DNA of 64,000 bases from Sphingopyxis sp. BSN-002 (GTDB taxonomy: Bacteria; Pseudomonadota; Alphaproteobacteria; Sphingomonadales; Sphingomonadaceae): positions 1,426,001 through 1,490,000 of the forward strand of contig NZ_CP091804.1 in assembly GCF_022024275.1 (NCBI RefSeq), read 5' to 3'. Positions 17,048 through 25,288 of the stretch are shown one piece after another. Made by a program: the position numbers and the translations under genes. The notes under the pieces are model-generated. The model saw only the letters and a program-made list of their open reading frames with translations, made no database searches and was not told the DNA's origin. Every line of letters starts with the position of its first letter. The stretch's first letter is position 1.

Positions 17048-18019
17048 TCAGGCCGCGAGGCGCAGGAATGGCACCGGCTGCGTCGAGGTCAGGATGATCG
17101 GCTTGCCGTTCTTCGCCTGATAGATTTCGCCGTCGAGAATGACGTTCGAGCGTTCACCCTCGATGCGGATCTCGTCGCCCTGCTGAAAATGCACGCCCTC
17201 GAGCGGCTTCTGCCCTAGCGTGCCGCGCCACGTTGCGCCGAGCATCCGGAACAGCGCACCGACGCTGGTTTCGGTGGCGAGCAGCTTCATATTGCCGTTC
17301 GAGCCGTGGCTTTCACTGGTACGGATATTGAGCAGCAATTTCTCGAGCGTCGTCACGATCAGCAGCGAGAATTTGCCCTTGAACTCGCCCTGGCGGATCA
17401 GCGAGACCTTCATCGGCTGCGGCTTGGGCGGCAGGCGCCCGCCGCCGAGGCCGAAGATGATCGCGAACAGGCCGAGGATCGCGGCCAGCACATGCGACAC
17501 GCCATTCGGCAGCCCGAGCGGATAGATGCGGTTCCGGCAATAGAGCATCACGTCGGCCAGATAGGCGCCCCCGAGGAACATGCCGAGCACCGGCCGGGTA
17601 TCCCCGCCGTCGAGCGAGATCAGCTGGCGCTCGATGACATGATCGTCGAGATGGCCGGACTCGACCAGTTCGACGACGCGTTCGAGCGCTTTCAGGGGAT
17701 TTCCCTCGGCACCGAGATCGAGCGCGATCAGATTGGTCTTGCCGTTCGGCAACACCGCGACCGGCGGCGGCGAGCCATCGAAATGACCGCCCGAATAGAG
17801 CTCGGTCAGCGCGGCCTGCACCGTGCCGTCACCGCCATTGATCGCGATGACGCGCGGCGAGACCATCGCGATCGTGCGGATCGCCTCGCCGATCTGGGCG
17901 ACGTCCTCGACCTCGTAATGGAAGATGTCGGGATGCGCCGCGCAATATTCGCGTACCCGCGGCAACAGGGCACGGTTCCCCGTCGACCGCGGATTGGAAA
18001 GAAGCGCGACGCTCGCCAT
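17048..18019 (-). CDS. Diacylglycerol/sphingolipid kinase family protein (ceramide kinase-like)
   Basis: The 323-residue protein has the DAGK/LCB5 catalytic fold: SNPRSTGN near residue 8, the nucleotide motif INGGDGTVQAAL near residue 59 and AVLPNGKTNLIALDLG near residue 87. The Asp-Gly-Thr catalytic motif is intact. The family phosphorylates lipid hydroxyls; in Caulobacter the homologous CpgB is a ceramide kinase of the anionic sphingolipid pathway. Proximity to spt favours ceramide or sphingoid base over diacylglycerol. It is the middle gene of the operon DUF2141-kinase-Tam41-like, with gaps of 6 and 10 bases. Confidence 0.85.
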   Translation of the reverse strand: MASVALLSNPRSTGNRALLPRVREYCAAHPDIFHYEVEDVAQIGEAIRTIAMVSPRVIAINGGDGTVQAALTELYSGGHFDGSPPPVAVLPNGKTNLIALDLGAEGNPLKALERVVELVESGHLDDHVIERQLISLDGGDTRPVLGMFLGGAYLADVMLYCRNRIYPLGLPNGVSHVLAAILGLFAIIFGLGGGRLPPKPQPMKVSLIRQGEFKGKFSLLIVTTLEKLLLNIRTSESHGSNGNMKLLATETSVGALFRMLGATWRGTLGQKPLEGVHFQQGDEIRIEGERSNVILDGEIYQAKNGKPIILTSTQPVPFLRLAA

Positions 18020-18025
18020 CCCCGC

Positions 18026-18499
18026 TTACATATATTTCATGGAGATGGAGATCGTCCGCGGCGCGTTGCCGACCTCGAACGCCGTCTTCTTGTAACTCGG
18101 CTTGCCGAGATTGAAGATGTTGATGCTCGGGTTGTTCGACATCCCGCCGCCATCGGCCGACAGGTCGGTCTTGCCATTGCCGTTGACGTCATGACGCACC
18201 GCGATGCCATAGCTGCCCGCAGCCGGCAGCGGCACGCAGACGGTCATCGATCCGGCGCGGGCGGGAACCTCGACACGCGTGATCCAGCGGCCCTTCGCCA
18301 GCCATTCGGACGCGTTGGCACGATAGCTCTGGACGCGGATACGGCCGGTCCCGGCCTTGACGCCGTTGATCTGGACCAGGGTGGACGGTCCGCTCCGGCA
18401 TTTGGACAGATCGTTCGAGATGACCTGCCCCTCTGCGTTCGCTGCTACCGAGACGGCCAGCAGAGCCACGCAGAGCGAAGTCGACAGAAATTTCGACAT
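18026..18499 (-). CDS. Exported DUF2141 family protein
   Basis: The 157-residue protein starts at ATG 18499 (GGAG upstream) with a signal peptide ending near NAEGQV. The mature part has the DUF2141 pattern: RIRVQSYRANASEWL, then YGIAVRHDVNGNGKTDL with an EF-hand-like Asp-Asn loop (DVNGNGKTD), then KPSYKKTAFEV. DUF2141 proteins are small periplasmic beta-sandwich proteins of unknown role. As first gene of the kinase/Tam41-like operon it may assist or sense envelope sphingolipids, but that is only context. The in-frame ATG at 18550 would spoil the signal peptide. Confidence 0.85.
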   Translation of the reverse strand: MSKFLSTSLCVALLAVSVAANAEGQVISNDLSKCRSGPSTLVQINGVKAGTGRIRVQSYRANASEWLAKGRWITRVEVPARAGSMTVCVPLPAAGSYGIAVRHDVNGNGKTDLSADGGGMSNNPSINIFNLGKPSYKKTAFEVGNAPRTISISMKYM

Positions 18500-18622
18500 G
18501 ACGCAATAGCTCCAAGTGGTTATAGCCACGCCAGCAAACCACGCTGACATGGGTCCCTGTTGCCCTTGAATCGGATATCGGAACCATTTGCGGCCAAATC
18601 ATGGTGATGGGGCGACGAAAGA

Positions 18623-19831
18623 TTGAATAGATTGCCCGCCATCGACCGCTACATCGCGCGGCTTGTCTTCTTCCCGATGCTCGGCACCCTCGTCCTCTCG
18701 GCGATGCTGCTCGTGCTCGAGAAGATGCTGCGCCTTTTCGATTTCGTCGCCACGGAAGGCGGCCCCGTCAGCGTCGTGTGGCGGATGCTCGCGAACCTGA
18801 TTCCCGAATATCTCTCGCTCGGCATTCCCATTGGGCTGATGCTGGGAATTCTCCTTGCTTTCCGGAGACTTGCAACTTCGAGCGAGCTCGACGTCCTGCG
18901 CGGCGTCGGCATGAGTTTCGGGCGGTTGCTGCGCGTCCCCTATGGGTATGCGATCGCGCTTGCGGCGCTCAATCTGGCGATCGTCGGCTTCATCCAGCCC
19001 TATGCGCGCTACGCCTATGAGGGCCTGCAGTTCGAACTGCGCTCGGGCGCGCTCGGTGCGTCGATCAAGGTCGGCGAATTCACCAAGCTGGGCAACCGGA
19101 TGACGCTGCGGATCGAGGAAAGCTATGACGACGGCAAGTCGCTGCGCGGTATCTTCGTGCGCGGCGACAACAAGGACGGGCAGCGCGTATCGGCGACCGC
19201 GTCGCGCGGGCAGTTTCTTGCCACCGACGATCCGAACACGATCATCCTCCGGCTGACGCAGGGCGTCCTGATCCATGAATCGCCGAAATTTGCGGTGCCG
19301 CGCGTCCTGACATTCGACAATCACGACCTGCCGATTCCGCTGCCGAAGATCGAGGCGTTCCGCCTGCGCGGCGGCGCCGACCGCGAGCTCACCATTCCCG
19401 AGCTGTTTGTCGTCGGCAAGGATCAGAAGGAATCGCTGAAGACGCGTCTCGAATCGCGGGCGAATTTCCACTTCCGCATCGTCGAGGTCATGTCGATGTT
19501 CCTCGTGCCGCTGATCGCGATCGCGCTCGCGATACCGCCCAAGCGATCGACCTCCTCGCTCGGCGTCTTCCTGTCGATCGTGATGCTGGTGACCCAGCAC
19601 AAGATCAATCAATATGCCGAGGATCTGGGCGCGCGCGGGACGATCGATCCGCTGATCGCGCTGTGGGTCCCCTTCCTGCTGTTCGCCGCGCTGGCCATCT
19701 GGATGTACTACACCGTCGCGCACGTCCCCGGCGGCCAGCCGATCGGCGCGCTCGAACGCGTCGCGGCGAAGGGCGGCCAGCGTCTCCGCGGCCTGCTCCG
19801 CTTCTTCCAGCGTACCCCGAAAGCCGCCTGA
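18623..19831 (+). CDS. lptF: LPS-type lipid export permease LptF
   Basis: The 402-residue protein has the LptF/LptG plan: AIDRYIARLVFFPMLGTLV at the N-terminus, three membrane helices, a periplasmic beta-jellyroll region (residues about 130-270), then three helices (VMSMFLVPLIAIALAIPP onward). With LptG and the LptB ATPase it extracts lipopolysaccharide from the inner membrane. Start is TTG 18623 (TTG 18632 also possible), as the conserved N-terminus has no ATG. It overlaps lptG by one base. It lies between sphingolipid genes, and in sphingomonads without lipid A the cargo may be glycosphingolipid. Confidence 0.93.
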   Translation: MNRLPAIDRYIARLVFFPMLGTLVLSAMLLVLEKMLRLFDFVATEGGPVSVVWRMLANLIPEYLSLGIPIGLMLGILLAFRRLATSSELDVLRGVGMSFGRLLRVPYGYAIALAALNLAIVGFIQPYARYAYEGLQFELRSGALGASIKVGEFTKLGNRMTLRIEESYDDGKSLRGIFVRGDNKDGQRVSATASRGQFLATDDPNTIILRLTQGVLIHESPKFAVPRVLTFDNHDLPIPLPKIEAFRLRGGADRELTIPELFVVGKDQKESLKTRLESRANFHFRIVEVMSMFLVPLIAIALAIPPKRSTSSLGVFLSIVMLVTQHKINQYAEDLGARGTIDPLIALWVPFLLFAALAIWMYYTVAHVPGGQPIGALERVAAKGGQRLRGLLRFFQRTPKAA

Positions 19832-20928
19832 TGCAGCAGCTCAGCTTCTTCCCCTCGCGCACCATGGCGCTCTACGTCGGCCGGCTGTTCCTGATCCGCA
19901 GCTTTTCGATCCTGTTCGCGCTGGTGCTGGTGCTCCAGACGCTCGACCTGCTCGGCGAAAGCGGCAAGATCCTCGCCGTTGCTGGCAACGGCGACAGCGA
20001 GGTCTGGCGCTATGTCGGGATGCGCATGCCGCAGATTATCGAGACCTTTCTGCCTTTTTCGGTGCTACTCGGGACGATCCTGACGCTGGTGACCCTCAAC
20101 CAGAACAGCGAGGTCATCGCAATGAAGGCGTCGGGCATGTCGGCGCATCAGGTTCTCGCGCCGCTGTTTCTGGCCTCCTTCCTCGTCGCGGGGATCAGCT
20201 TTGCTTTCAACGAGCGGATCGTCACGCGATCGACCGCGGCGCTCAGCGCCTGGCAGAAGGTCGAATATGCGAAGGTCCCGCCCGACAGCGGCGTGCGCAC
20301 GAACATCTGGGTCCGTGCGGGCAACGACCTGATCAATGCGGGCACGGTCGAGACGAGCGGCCCCGGAATCGTGCTGCGCGACGTCACCGTCTATGAGCGC
20401 ACGCAGGGCGTGCTGTCGTCGATGCTGAAGGCCGACAGCGCGAAGCAGGTCGCGGGCGGCTGGGAACTGACCAACGCGCGGCGGTTCCTGCGGCGATCGG
20501 GCTCGCTCGAACAACTGGGCACGGTTGTTGCGATGAAAGGCGTGCGGCCCGACCAGTTCACGCTGGCGCAGGTCGACGGCGACGAACTGCCCTTCCCCAA
20601 ACTCGCCTCGGCGATCGCCGACCTCGAGGCCGCGGGACGGCCGGTCGACGCGCTGAAGGGCGTGCTGTGGCACAAGATTTCGGGGCCGCTGTCATCGATC
20701 CTGATGCCGCTGCTCGGCGCGGTTGCGGCTTTCGGACTCGCCCGGTCGGGCAAGCTGTTCGTCCGCGCGATCCTTGGCATGGCGCTGGGCTTCGCCTATT
20801 TCGTCGCCGACAATTTCGCACTCGCGATGGGTGATCTGGGCGCCTACACGCCGTTCCTCGCCGCGTGGGGGCCGTTCATCCTCTTCGCGCTGATCGGCGA
20901 GATGATCCTGATCCGGACCGAGGAATAA
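19831..20928 (+). CDS. lptG: LPS-type lipid export permease LptG
   Basis: The 365-residue protein is the LptF partner: RTMALYVGRLFLIRSFSIL, PFSVLLGTILTLVTLNQNSE, the periplasmic domain, then GPLSSILMPLLGAVAAFGLA in the last helices. Its ATG overlaps the lptF stop (TGATG), so translation is coupled and stoichiometry fixed. The stop at 20926-20928 abuts the stop of the converging desaturase gene with no spacer. No lptB, lptA or lptC is in the window. Function in outer membrane lipid export is well supported; cargo is discussed under lptF. Confidence 0.95.
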   Translation: MQQLSFFPSRTMALYVGRLFLIRSFSILFALVLVLQTLDLLGESGKILAVAGNGDSEVWRYVGMRMPQIIETFLPFSVLLGTILTLVTLNQNSEVIAMKASGMSAHQVLAPLFLASFLVAGISFAFNERIVTRSTAALSAWQKVEYAKVPPDSGVRTNIWVRAGNDLINAGTVETSGPGIVLRDVTVYERTQGVLSSMLKADSAKQVAGGWELTNARRFLRRSGSLEQLGTVVAMKGVRPDQFTLAQVDGDELPFPKLASAIADLEAAGRPVDALKGVLWHKISGPLSSILMPLLGAVAAFGLARSGKLFVRAILGMALGFAYFVADNFALAMGDLGAYTPFLAAWGPFILFALIGEMILIRTEE

Positions 20929-22032
20929 TCAGGCCGCGGCGCCCTTCGCCGATCCTGCGACAAGGTTCATCACCAGCTTCGGCAGACTGTCGTAATTCGC
21001 ACCATGATATTGCGAATCCGCGGGCAGCGCGTCCTTCAGACGGCGGTGCGCCTCGGGCAGCGCGTGGTATGGCACGCCCGGCAGCAGATGGTGCAGCGCG
21101 TGATAGCGCAGGCCGACAGGCGCCCACAATTCGGGCAACAGGCCCGGCGGCGGGACGTTGACGCTGTCGAGAAACTGGCCGGTCACGGTCAGAACTTCGC
21201 CGTCATTTTCCCACAGATGCGCAACGAGCGTGCGGATCTGGTTGAGCACCAGCGTCGCCGCGGCGATGCTGCCGAAGATGACGAGCGCACGAAGCGGAAC
21301 CCAGCCGAAGACGCCTGCGGCGACGAGCAGGGTTGACCACGCCCATGCGCCGCCCTCCTGCCACGCCCACTGGCGGCGGAATTCGCCTTCGGGGGACTTG
21401 CGGCGGAACATCGGGTTGATGATCATCCCCGAATAACGCTCGCGCACGATGCGGCGAAGCGGCGGGATCAGGAACGACAGCGGCGTCAGCACCGCGTAGC
21501 GAAAGACCAGCGCGAGCGGCGCGAAGGCCGCGGCAACGACGAAGAGCGGAACCGTCCAGGGCTTCATCAGCGCGAGCGGCAGATATTCGGGGTCCTCGAC
21601 CGTGCCATATTTGGTGCGGTTATGGTGCAGGCTGTGAATGCCCTCGTACATGAACGACGGGATCAGCATCGGCACGCCGACCAGAAGATTCCACGCGAAA
21701 CGGAAACCCGGCAGCGCATTCTTCCGGATGTGCGTCAGTTCGTGGATGAAGCTGCCCGCGCGATACAGCGCGACGACCGCGACCAGCGCGGCGACAAGCA
21801 TCCACGCGGTCGACGGCGCGAGGATCGCCGCCGCGATGCCCGCATAGCCGACGAGGGTCGAGGCCAGAAAATCGGTCCAGTAGATGCGCGCGTCCGGGTT
21901 GACGAGATCGCGCGTCAGCTCCGAAGCCGCGCGGATCATCGCCATATCGTCGGCGATCGCCGACTTCGGTGTTTTCGCCATCGCCGCGGCAGGGGTCGCG
22001 ATCCGATCGGCAGGGGGATTGATCGTCGTCAT
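20929..22032 (-). CDS. Membrane fatty acid desaturase family protein
   Basis: The 367-residue protein has the three histidine boxes of diiron membrane desaturases: HELTHIRKN (near residue 96), HSLHHNRTK (near residue 129) and HALHHLLPGVPYHALPEAHR (near residue 325), spaced by paired hydrophobic segments. It inserts a double bond or hydroxyl into a lipid acyl chain. A much longer frame extends upstream to 22674 but lacks the family pattern and overlaps the divergent gene, so ATG 22032 is chosen. Its place between lptG and the YghO-like gene suggests a sphingolipid or envelope lipid substrate; phospholipid remains possible. Confidence 0.88.
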   Translation of the reverse strand: MTTINPPADRIATPAAAMAKTPKSAIADDMAMIRAASELTRDLVNPDARIYWTDFLASTLVGYAGIAAAILAPSTAWMLVAALVAVVALYRAGSFIHELTHIRKNALPGFRFAWNLLVGVPMLIPSFMYEGIHSLHHNRTKYGTVEDPEYLPLALMKPWTVPLFVVAAAFAPLALVFRYAVLTPLSFLIPPLRRIVRERYSGMIINPMFRRKSPEGEFRRQWAWQEGGAWAWSTLLVAAGVFGWVPLRALVIFGSIAAATLVLNQIRTLVAHLWENDGEVLTVTGQFLDSVNVPPPGLLPELWAPVGLRYHALHHLLPGVPYHALPEAHRRLKDALPADSQYHGANYDSLPKLVMNLVAGSAKGAAA

Positions 22033-22149
22033 AAGCGGTCCAGAACCATTATTTCGTGGCAGCAAAATGGCCGAATGCGGGTCGCCAGCGCCACAGCAAT
22101 GCCCTAATGCGTCGCCACACATATAGGCATCAGCAGCCCGGAAACCAGT

Positions 22150-23319
22150 ATGACCGCCCACAACCAAGGCCCGATCACCATTCACCCGGTCAAGGACAAG
22201 GCCGGCAAGCGCGAGTTTGTCGAACTCGCCTTCCGCCTCAATCGCGGCGATCCGGCATGGGTTCCGCCGCTGAAAGGCGAGGCCTTCGATCTGCTGACGC
22301 CCGGCAAGAATCCGTGGTTCGAACATGGCAAGGCGCAGCTGTTCCTTGCACGTCGCAGCGGTCGCACCGTCGGACGCATTTCGGCGCATATCGATGCGCT
22401 GGCACTCGAACAGCCCGCCGAACAGGGCATGGGACCCGGTACGGGCAATTGGGGCCTGCTCGAAGCCGAAGACGCCGAAGTCGCCCACGCGTTGTTCGCA
22501 GCAGCCGAGGACTGGCTTCGCGGTCAAGGCATGCACCGCTCGCTCGGCCCGCTGTCGATTTCGATCTGGGACGAACCCGGCCTGCTGATCGAGGGGTTCG
22601 AGACGCCGCCGACAATCATGCTCGGCCACAACAGCCCGCTCTATCGGGCATGGGTCGAGGCCGAGGGGTATCAACCGGTCAAGCAGCTCTTCAACTATGG
22701 CGTCGAGGTCCGCGATGGCTTCCCGCCGCTGGTGAACCGTATCGTCGCCGCGGGCGAGAAGAATGCCCGCATTCGCATCCGCAAGGTCGACAAGAGGAAG
22801 TTCGACGCCGAGGCCAAGCTGATCATGGGTATCCTCAACGATGCCTGGTCTGACAATTGGGGCTTCGTCCCGCTGACCGACAGCGAGATCGCCTTCGTCG
22901 GCAAGAAGCTGAAGGACATCGTCTTCGAGGACTTGATCCGCGTTGCGGAGGTCGACGGCGAGGCAGTCGCCTTCATGATCGTGTTGCCCAATATCAACGA
23001 AAAGCTGATCGACATGGAGGGCTCGCTGTGGCCGTTCAACTGGGCGCGACTTCTGTGGTGGCTGCGCAAGCCCAAGAGCAAGCGACTGCGCGTACCGTTG
23101 ATGGGCGTCGTGAAAAGCCTGCAGAACAGCCGCATGGCGAGCACGCTCGCTTTCATGATGATCGAATATATCCGCCGCGACGCCGTGCGCGATTATGGGG
23201 TCGAGGAAGGCGATATCGGCTGGGTTCTCGACGACAATCAGGGGATGAACGCCGTCGCCGAGGCGATCAACGCAACGGTCAACCGCGTGTACCAGATTTA
23301 CGACAAGCCGCTGGCTTGA
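22150..23319 (+). CDS. YghO/bCerS-like GNAT acyltransferase, candidate ceramide synthase
   Basis: The 389-residue protein belongs to the YghO-like family by RLNRGDPAWVPPLKGEAFDLL near residue 30, NPWFEHGKAQLFLARR, a GPLSISIWDEPGLLIEGF block near residue 136 and GNAT-like secondary structure. The bacterial ceramide synthase of Caulobacter (bCerS), which N-acylates sphingoid bases, falls in a family of this kind as far as I recall. The sphingolipid genes 8 kb upstream support the same role here. The function remains inferred; an unrelated N-acyltransferase cannot be excluded. Transcribed divergently from the desaturase. Confidence 0.65.
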   Translation: MTAHNQGPITIHPVKDKAGKREFVELAFRLNRGDPAWVPPLKGEAFDLLTPGKNPWFEHGKAQLFLARRSGRTVGRISAHIDALALEQPAEQGMGPGTGNWGLLEAEDAEVAHALFAAAEDWLRGQGMHRSLGPLSISIWDEPGLLIEGFETPPTIMLGHNSPLYRAWVEAEGYQPVKQLFNYGVEVRDGFPPLVNRIVAAGEKNARIRIRKVDKRKFDAEAKLIMGILNDAWSDNWGFVPLTDSEIAFVGKKLKDIVFEDLIRVAEVDGEAVAFMIVLPNINEKLIDMEGSLWPFNWARLLWWLRKPKSKRLRVPLMGVVKSLQNSRMASTLAFMMIEYIRRDAVRDYGVEEGDIGWVLDDNQGMNAVAEAINATVNRVYQIYDKPLA

Positions 23320-23372
23320 CGCGCCCCCCGCACTGTCTAGGCTGACCCCGAACCGGCGGGTGGGGACAGACT

Positions 23373-24299
23373 ATGTGCCGCGCAATGATGTATCTGGGCG
23401 AGCCGGTGCAGCTCGACGACCTGCTCTTCAAGCCCGACTCCAGCCTCGTCAATCAGGCCTATATGCCGAAGATGCTGCATATGCTGAACCTCGCGGGATT
23501 CGGGATGATGGCATGGGACTGCAGCAGCTTCGTGCCGGAACAGCCGCACCGCTATCGCTCGCCTTCGCTTCCGGTGTTCGACGGCAATCTCAAATCGCTG
23601 GCGGTCAAGACCCGCGCCGAATGCGTCATCGCGCATGTCCGCGGCGTCGCCTATTCGACGACGGTCAAGGTCAGCGAGCAGAACACCCACCCCTTTCACT
23701 TTCCGGGCGCCGCAGTCGCGATGGCGCATAACGGCGACATCTATCGCATCGGCGAGATGAAGGGCACGCTAATGGCCGACATCGACCCCGCACTGCTCGC
23801 CGAGATTTCGGGGTCGACCGACAGCGAGTGGGTCTATGCGCTATTGCTGTCGCAGCTTGCCGACTGGCGCGTCGAGCCATCGCGCGACGAGCTGGTCGCG
23901 GCGGTGCAGAAAACCGTCGACCTGATCGAATCGGCACGGCGGCATCATGGCATTGCCATCTCGTCGAGCTGCAACCTGTTCATCACGACGGGACGGCAGA
24001 TACTCGGGCTGCGCCACTGCTTCGACTTCGGCCATTACCGCACCGGGTCGCCCGATCAGGTGCATGAGGCGAACATGAGTTTCCTGTCGATGTGGTTTAC
24101 GACAGGCCGCGATTACGGCCTGCACGACGGCGAGTGGCAAATGGTCGGCGGCGAGGACGAGCCGCGCGCGGTGATCGTCGCGTCCGAACCGCTTTCCTCG
24201 AACAGCGCGACGTGGATGCCGGTCCCCGAATATGCGATGGTTCATGCCGAGATGGACGGAAATCTACCCCGCTTCAGGGTGATACCGCTCGCGCGCTAG
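23373..24299 (+). CDS. Class II glutamine amidotransferase (YafJ family)
   Basis: The 308-residue protein starts MCRAMMYLGEP, so Cys2 becomes the N-terminal nucleophile after Met removal. It also carries IAHVRGVAYSTTV and HPFHFPGAAVAMAHNGDI, the glutamine-site loops of Ntn-type amidotransferases, and SGSTDSEWVYALLL. The ammonia acceptor is unknown for the stand-alone YafJ family. Its stop TAG is shared with the stop of the converging cNMP-binding gene through a CTAG at 24296-24299. Monocistronic. Confidence 0.9.
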   Translation: MCRAMMYLGEPVQLDDLLFKPDSSLVNQAYMPKMLHMLNLAGFGMMAWDCSSFVPEQPHRYRSPSLPVFDGNLKSLAVKTRAECVIAHVRGVAYSTTVKVSEQNTHPFHFPGAAVAMAHNGDIYRIGEMKGTLMADIDPALLAEISGSTDSEWVYALLLSQLADWRVEPSRDELVAAVQKTVDLIESARRHHGIAISSSCNLFITTGRQILGLRHCFDFGHYRTGSPDQVHEANMSFLSMWFTTGRDYGLHDGEWQMVGGEDEPRAVIVASEPLSSNSATWMPVPEYAMVHAEMDGNLPRFRVIPLAR

Positions 24300-25288
24300 G
24301 CGGCGACGGCGTGGCCGCGGCGCATCGCGAGAATGCGCGCCTCGACCTGATCGAGCGCGTCGAGCGCGGTGACGAGGTCGGCGTTGACCGACGCTCCGAG
24401 CTCGCGGCTGAGCGCATCGCCTGTCGCCATCATTTCCGCGAAGGTCGCGCGATCGAAGGCCAGCAGCGTCGCCTGCTCGCTGGTGCGCAGCAGCCGGTCG
24501 TGCGGCACCTCCAGCAGCATCGCGGCGATACCGACGAGCTGGCCGGGACCGGTCACCGTGAGCTGATAGATACCGTCGCCATGCGGCAGCGCGCTGCGTA
24601 CCGCGCCGCGGACGACGAGCCAGACTTTGTCGGGCGCCGCGCCGACGAGCGCGAGATCGGTGTCGGCGCCTGCGTCGACGCGCGCTCCGGCGTTCCAGAA
24701 GGCGAGCCGCTGCGCCGCGGTCATCGTCGCGCAGCAAGGCAGCTTGGCGAGAAAGGGCTCAGGGGTGAATGCGTCCTCGATGATCGGCGCCAGTGCGCGT
24801 TGCGGACGCGGCGTGAAAGCGTCGGGGCCTTCGGCGAGCAATCCTGCGATGTCGGCTGCCTTGGCCACGACGCGTCCGGCAACCAGCCTTCCGAGCTCGG
24901 TCTGCAATTGCAGCGACGCCGGGCGAAGCTGCGACAACGCGGCACGAAACTGGTCGGCGGGCAGATACCAGGTCGACACCGGTCCGCGCGCGATGCCCAT
25001 CGCCGAGCGTTTGAGATCGCGGCCGACGAGCGCCATGTCGCCAATGACCTCGCCCGCACCGACCTTCGCCAGCAGCGCAAGGCCGCCGCCGGGCAGACGT
25101 TTGCCGATATCGACACTCCCCTGGCCGATCAGGAACAGCCCCTCGGCCCGCTCGTTCTGGATGAGGATCGCCTCGCCGTCGGCGAAGTGGCGCGGCACGA
25201 ACGCGTCAGCCAGTTCCATTCGCTCACTATCGCCAAGGCCCGCGAAGAGCGGCACGTCCGCCAGCTGCGTGGCGGACAGCAGGCTCAT
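24296..25288 (-). CDS. Protein with two cyclic-nucleotide-binding-like domains
   Basis: The 330-residue protein begins with a clear cNMP-binding fold (LADVPLFAGLGDSERMELAD, GEAILIQNERAEGLFLIGQG, GAGEVIGDMALVG). A second, more degenerate copy from about residue 175 carries DKVWLVVRGAVRSAL and GQLVGIAAMLL. There is no DNA-binding helix-turn-helix, kinase or channel segment. It could be a sensor module that acts by protein contact. The canonical phosphate-binding Arg of the CRP pocket is not obvious, so ligand binding is uncertain. It overlaps xthA by 4 bp (ATGA) and is probably co-expressed with it. Confidence 0.8.
   Translation of the reverse strand: MSLLSATQLADVPLFAGLGDSERMELADAFVPRHFADGEAILIQNERAEGLFLIGQGSVDIGKRLPGGGLALLAKVGAGEVIGDMALVGRDLKRSAMGIARGPVSTWYLPADQFRAALSQLRPASLQLQTELGRLVAGRVVAKAADIAGLLAEGPDAFTPRPQRALAPIIEDAFTPEPFLAKLPCCATMTAAQRLAFWNAGARVDAGADTDLALVGAAPDKVWLVVRGAVRSALPHGDGIYQLTVTGPGQLVGIAAMLLEVPHDRLLRTSEQATLLAFDRATFAEMMATGDALSRELGASVNADLVTALDALDQVEARILAMRRGHAVAA

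Noticed and set aside
18590..18594. GGAAC upstream of lptF as an EcfG promoter
   Set aside because: No GTT follows at 16-18 bases.
20929..22674. A desaturase extended by 214 residues at its N-terminus
   Set aside because: The extension overlaps the divergent acyltransferase gene and lacks desaturase features.
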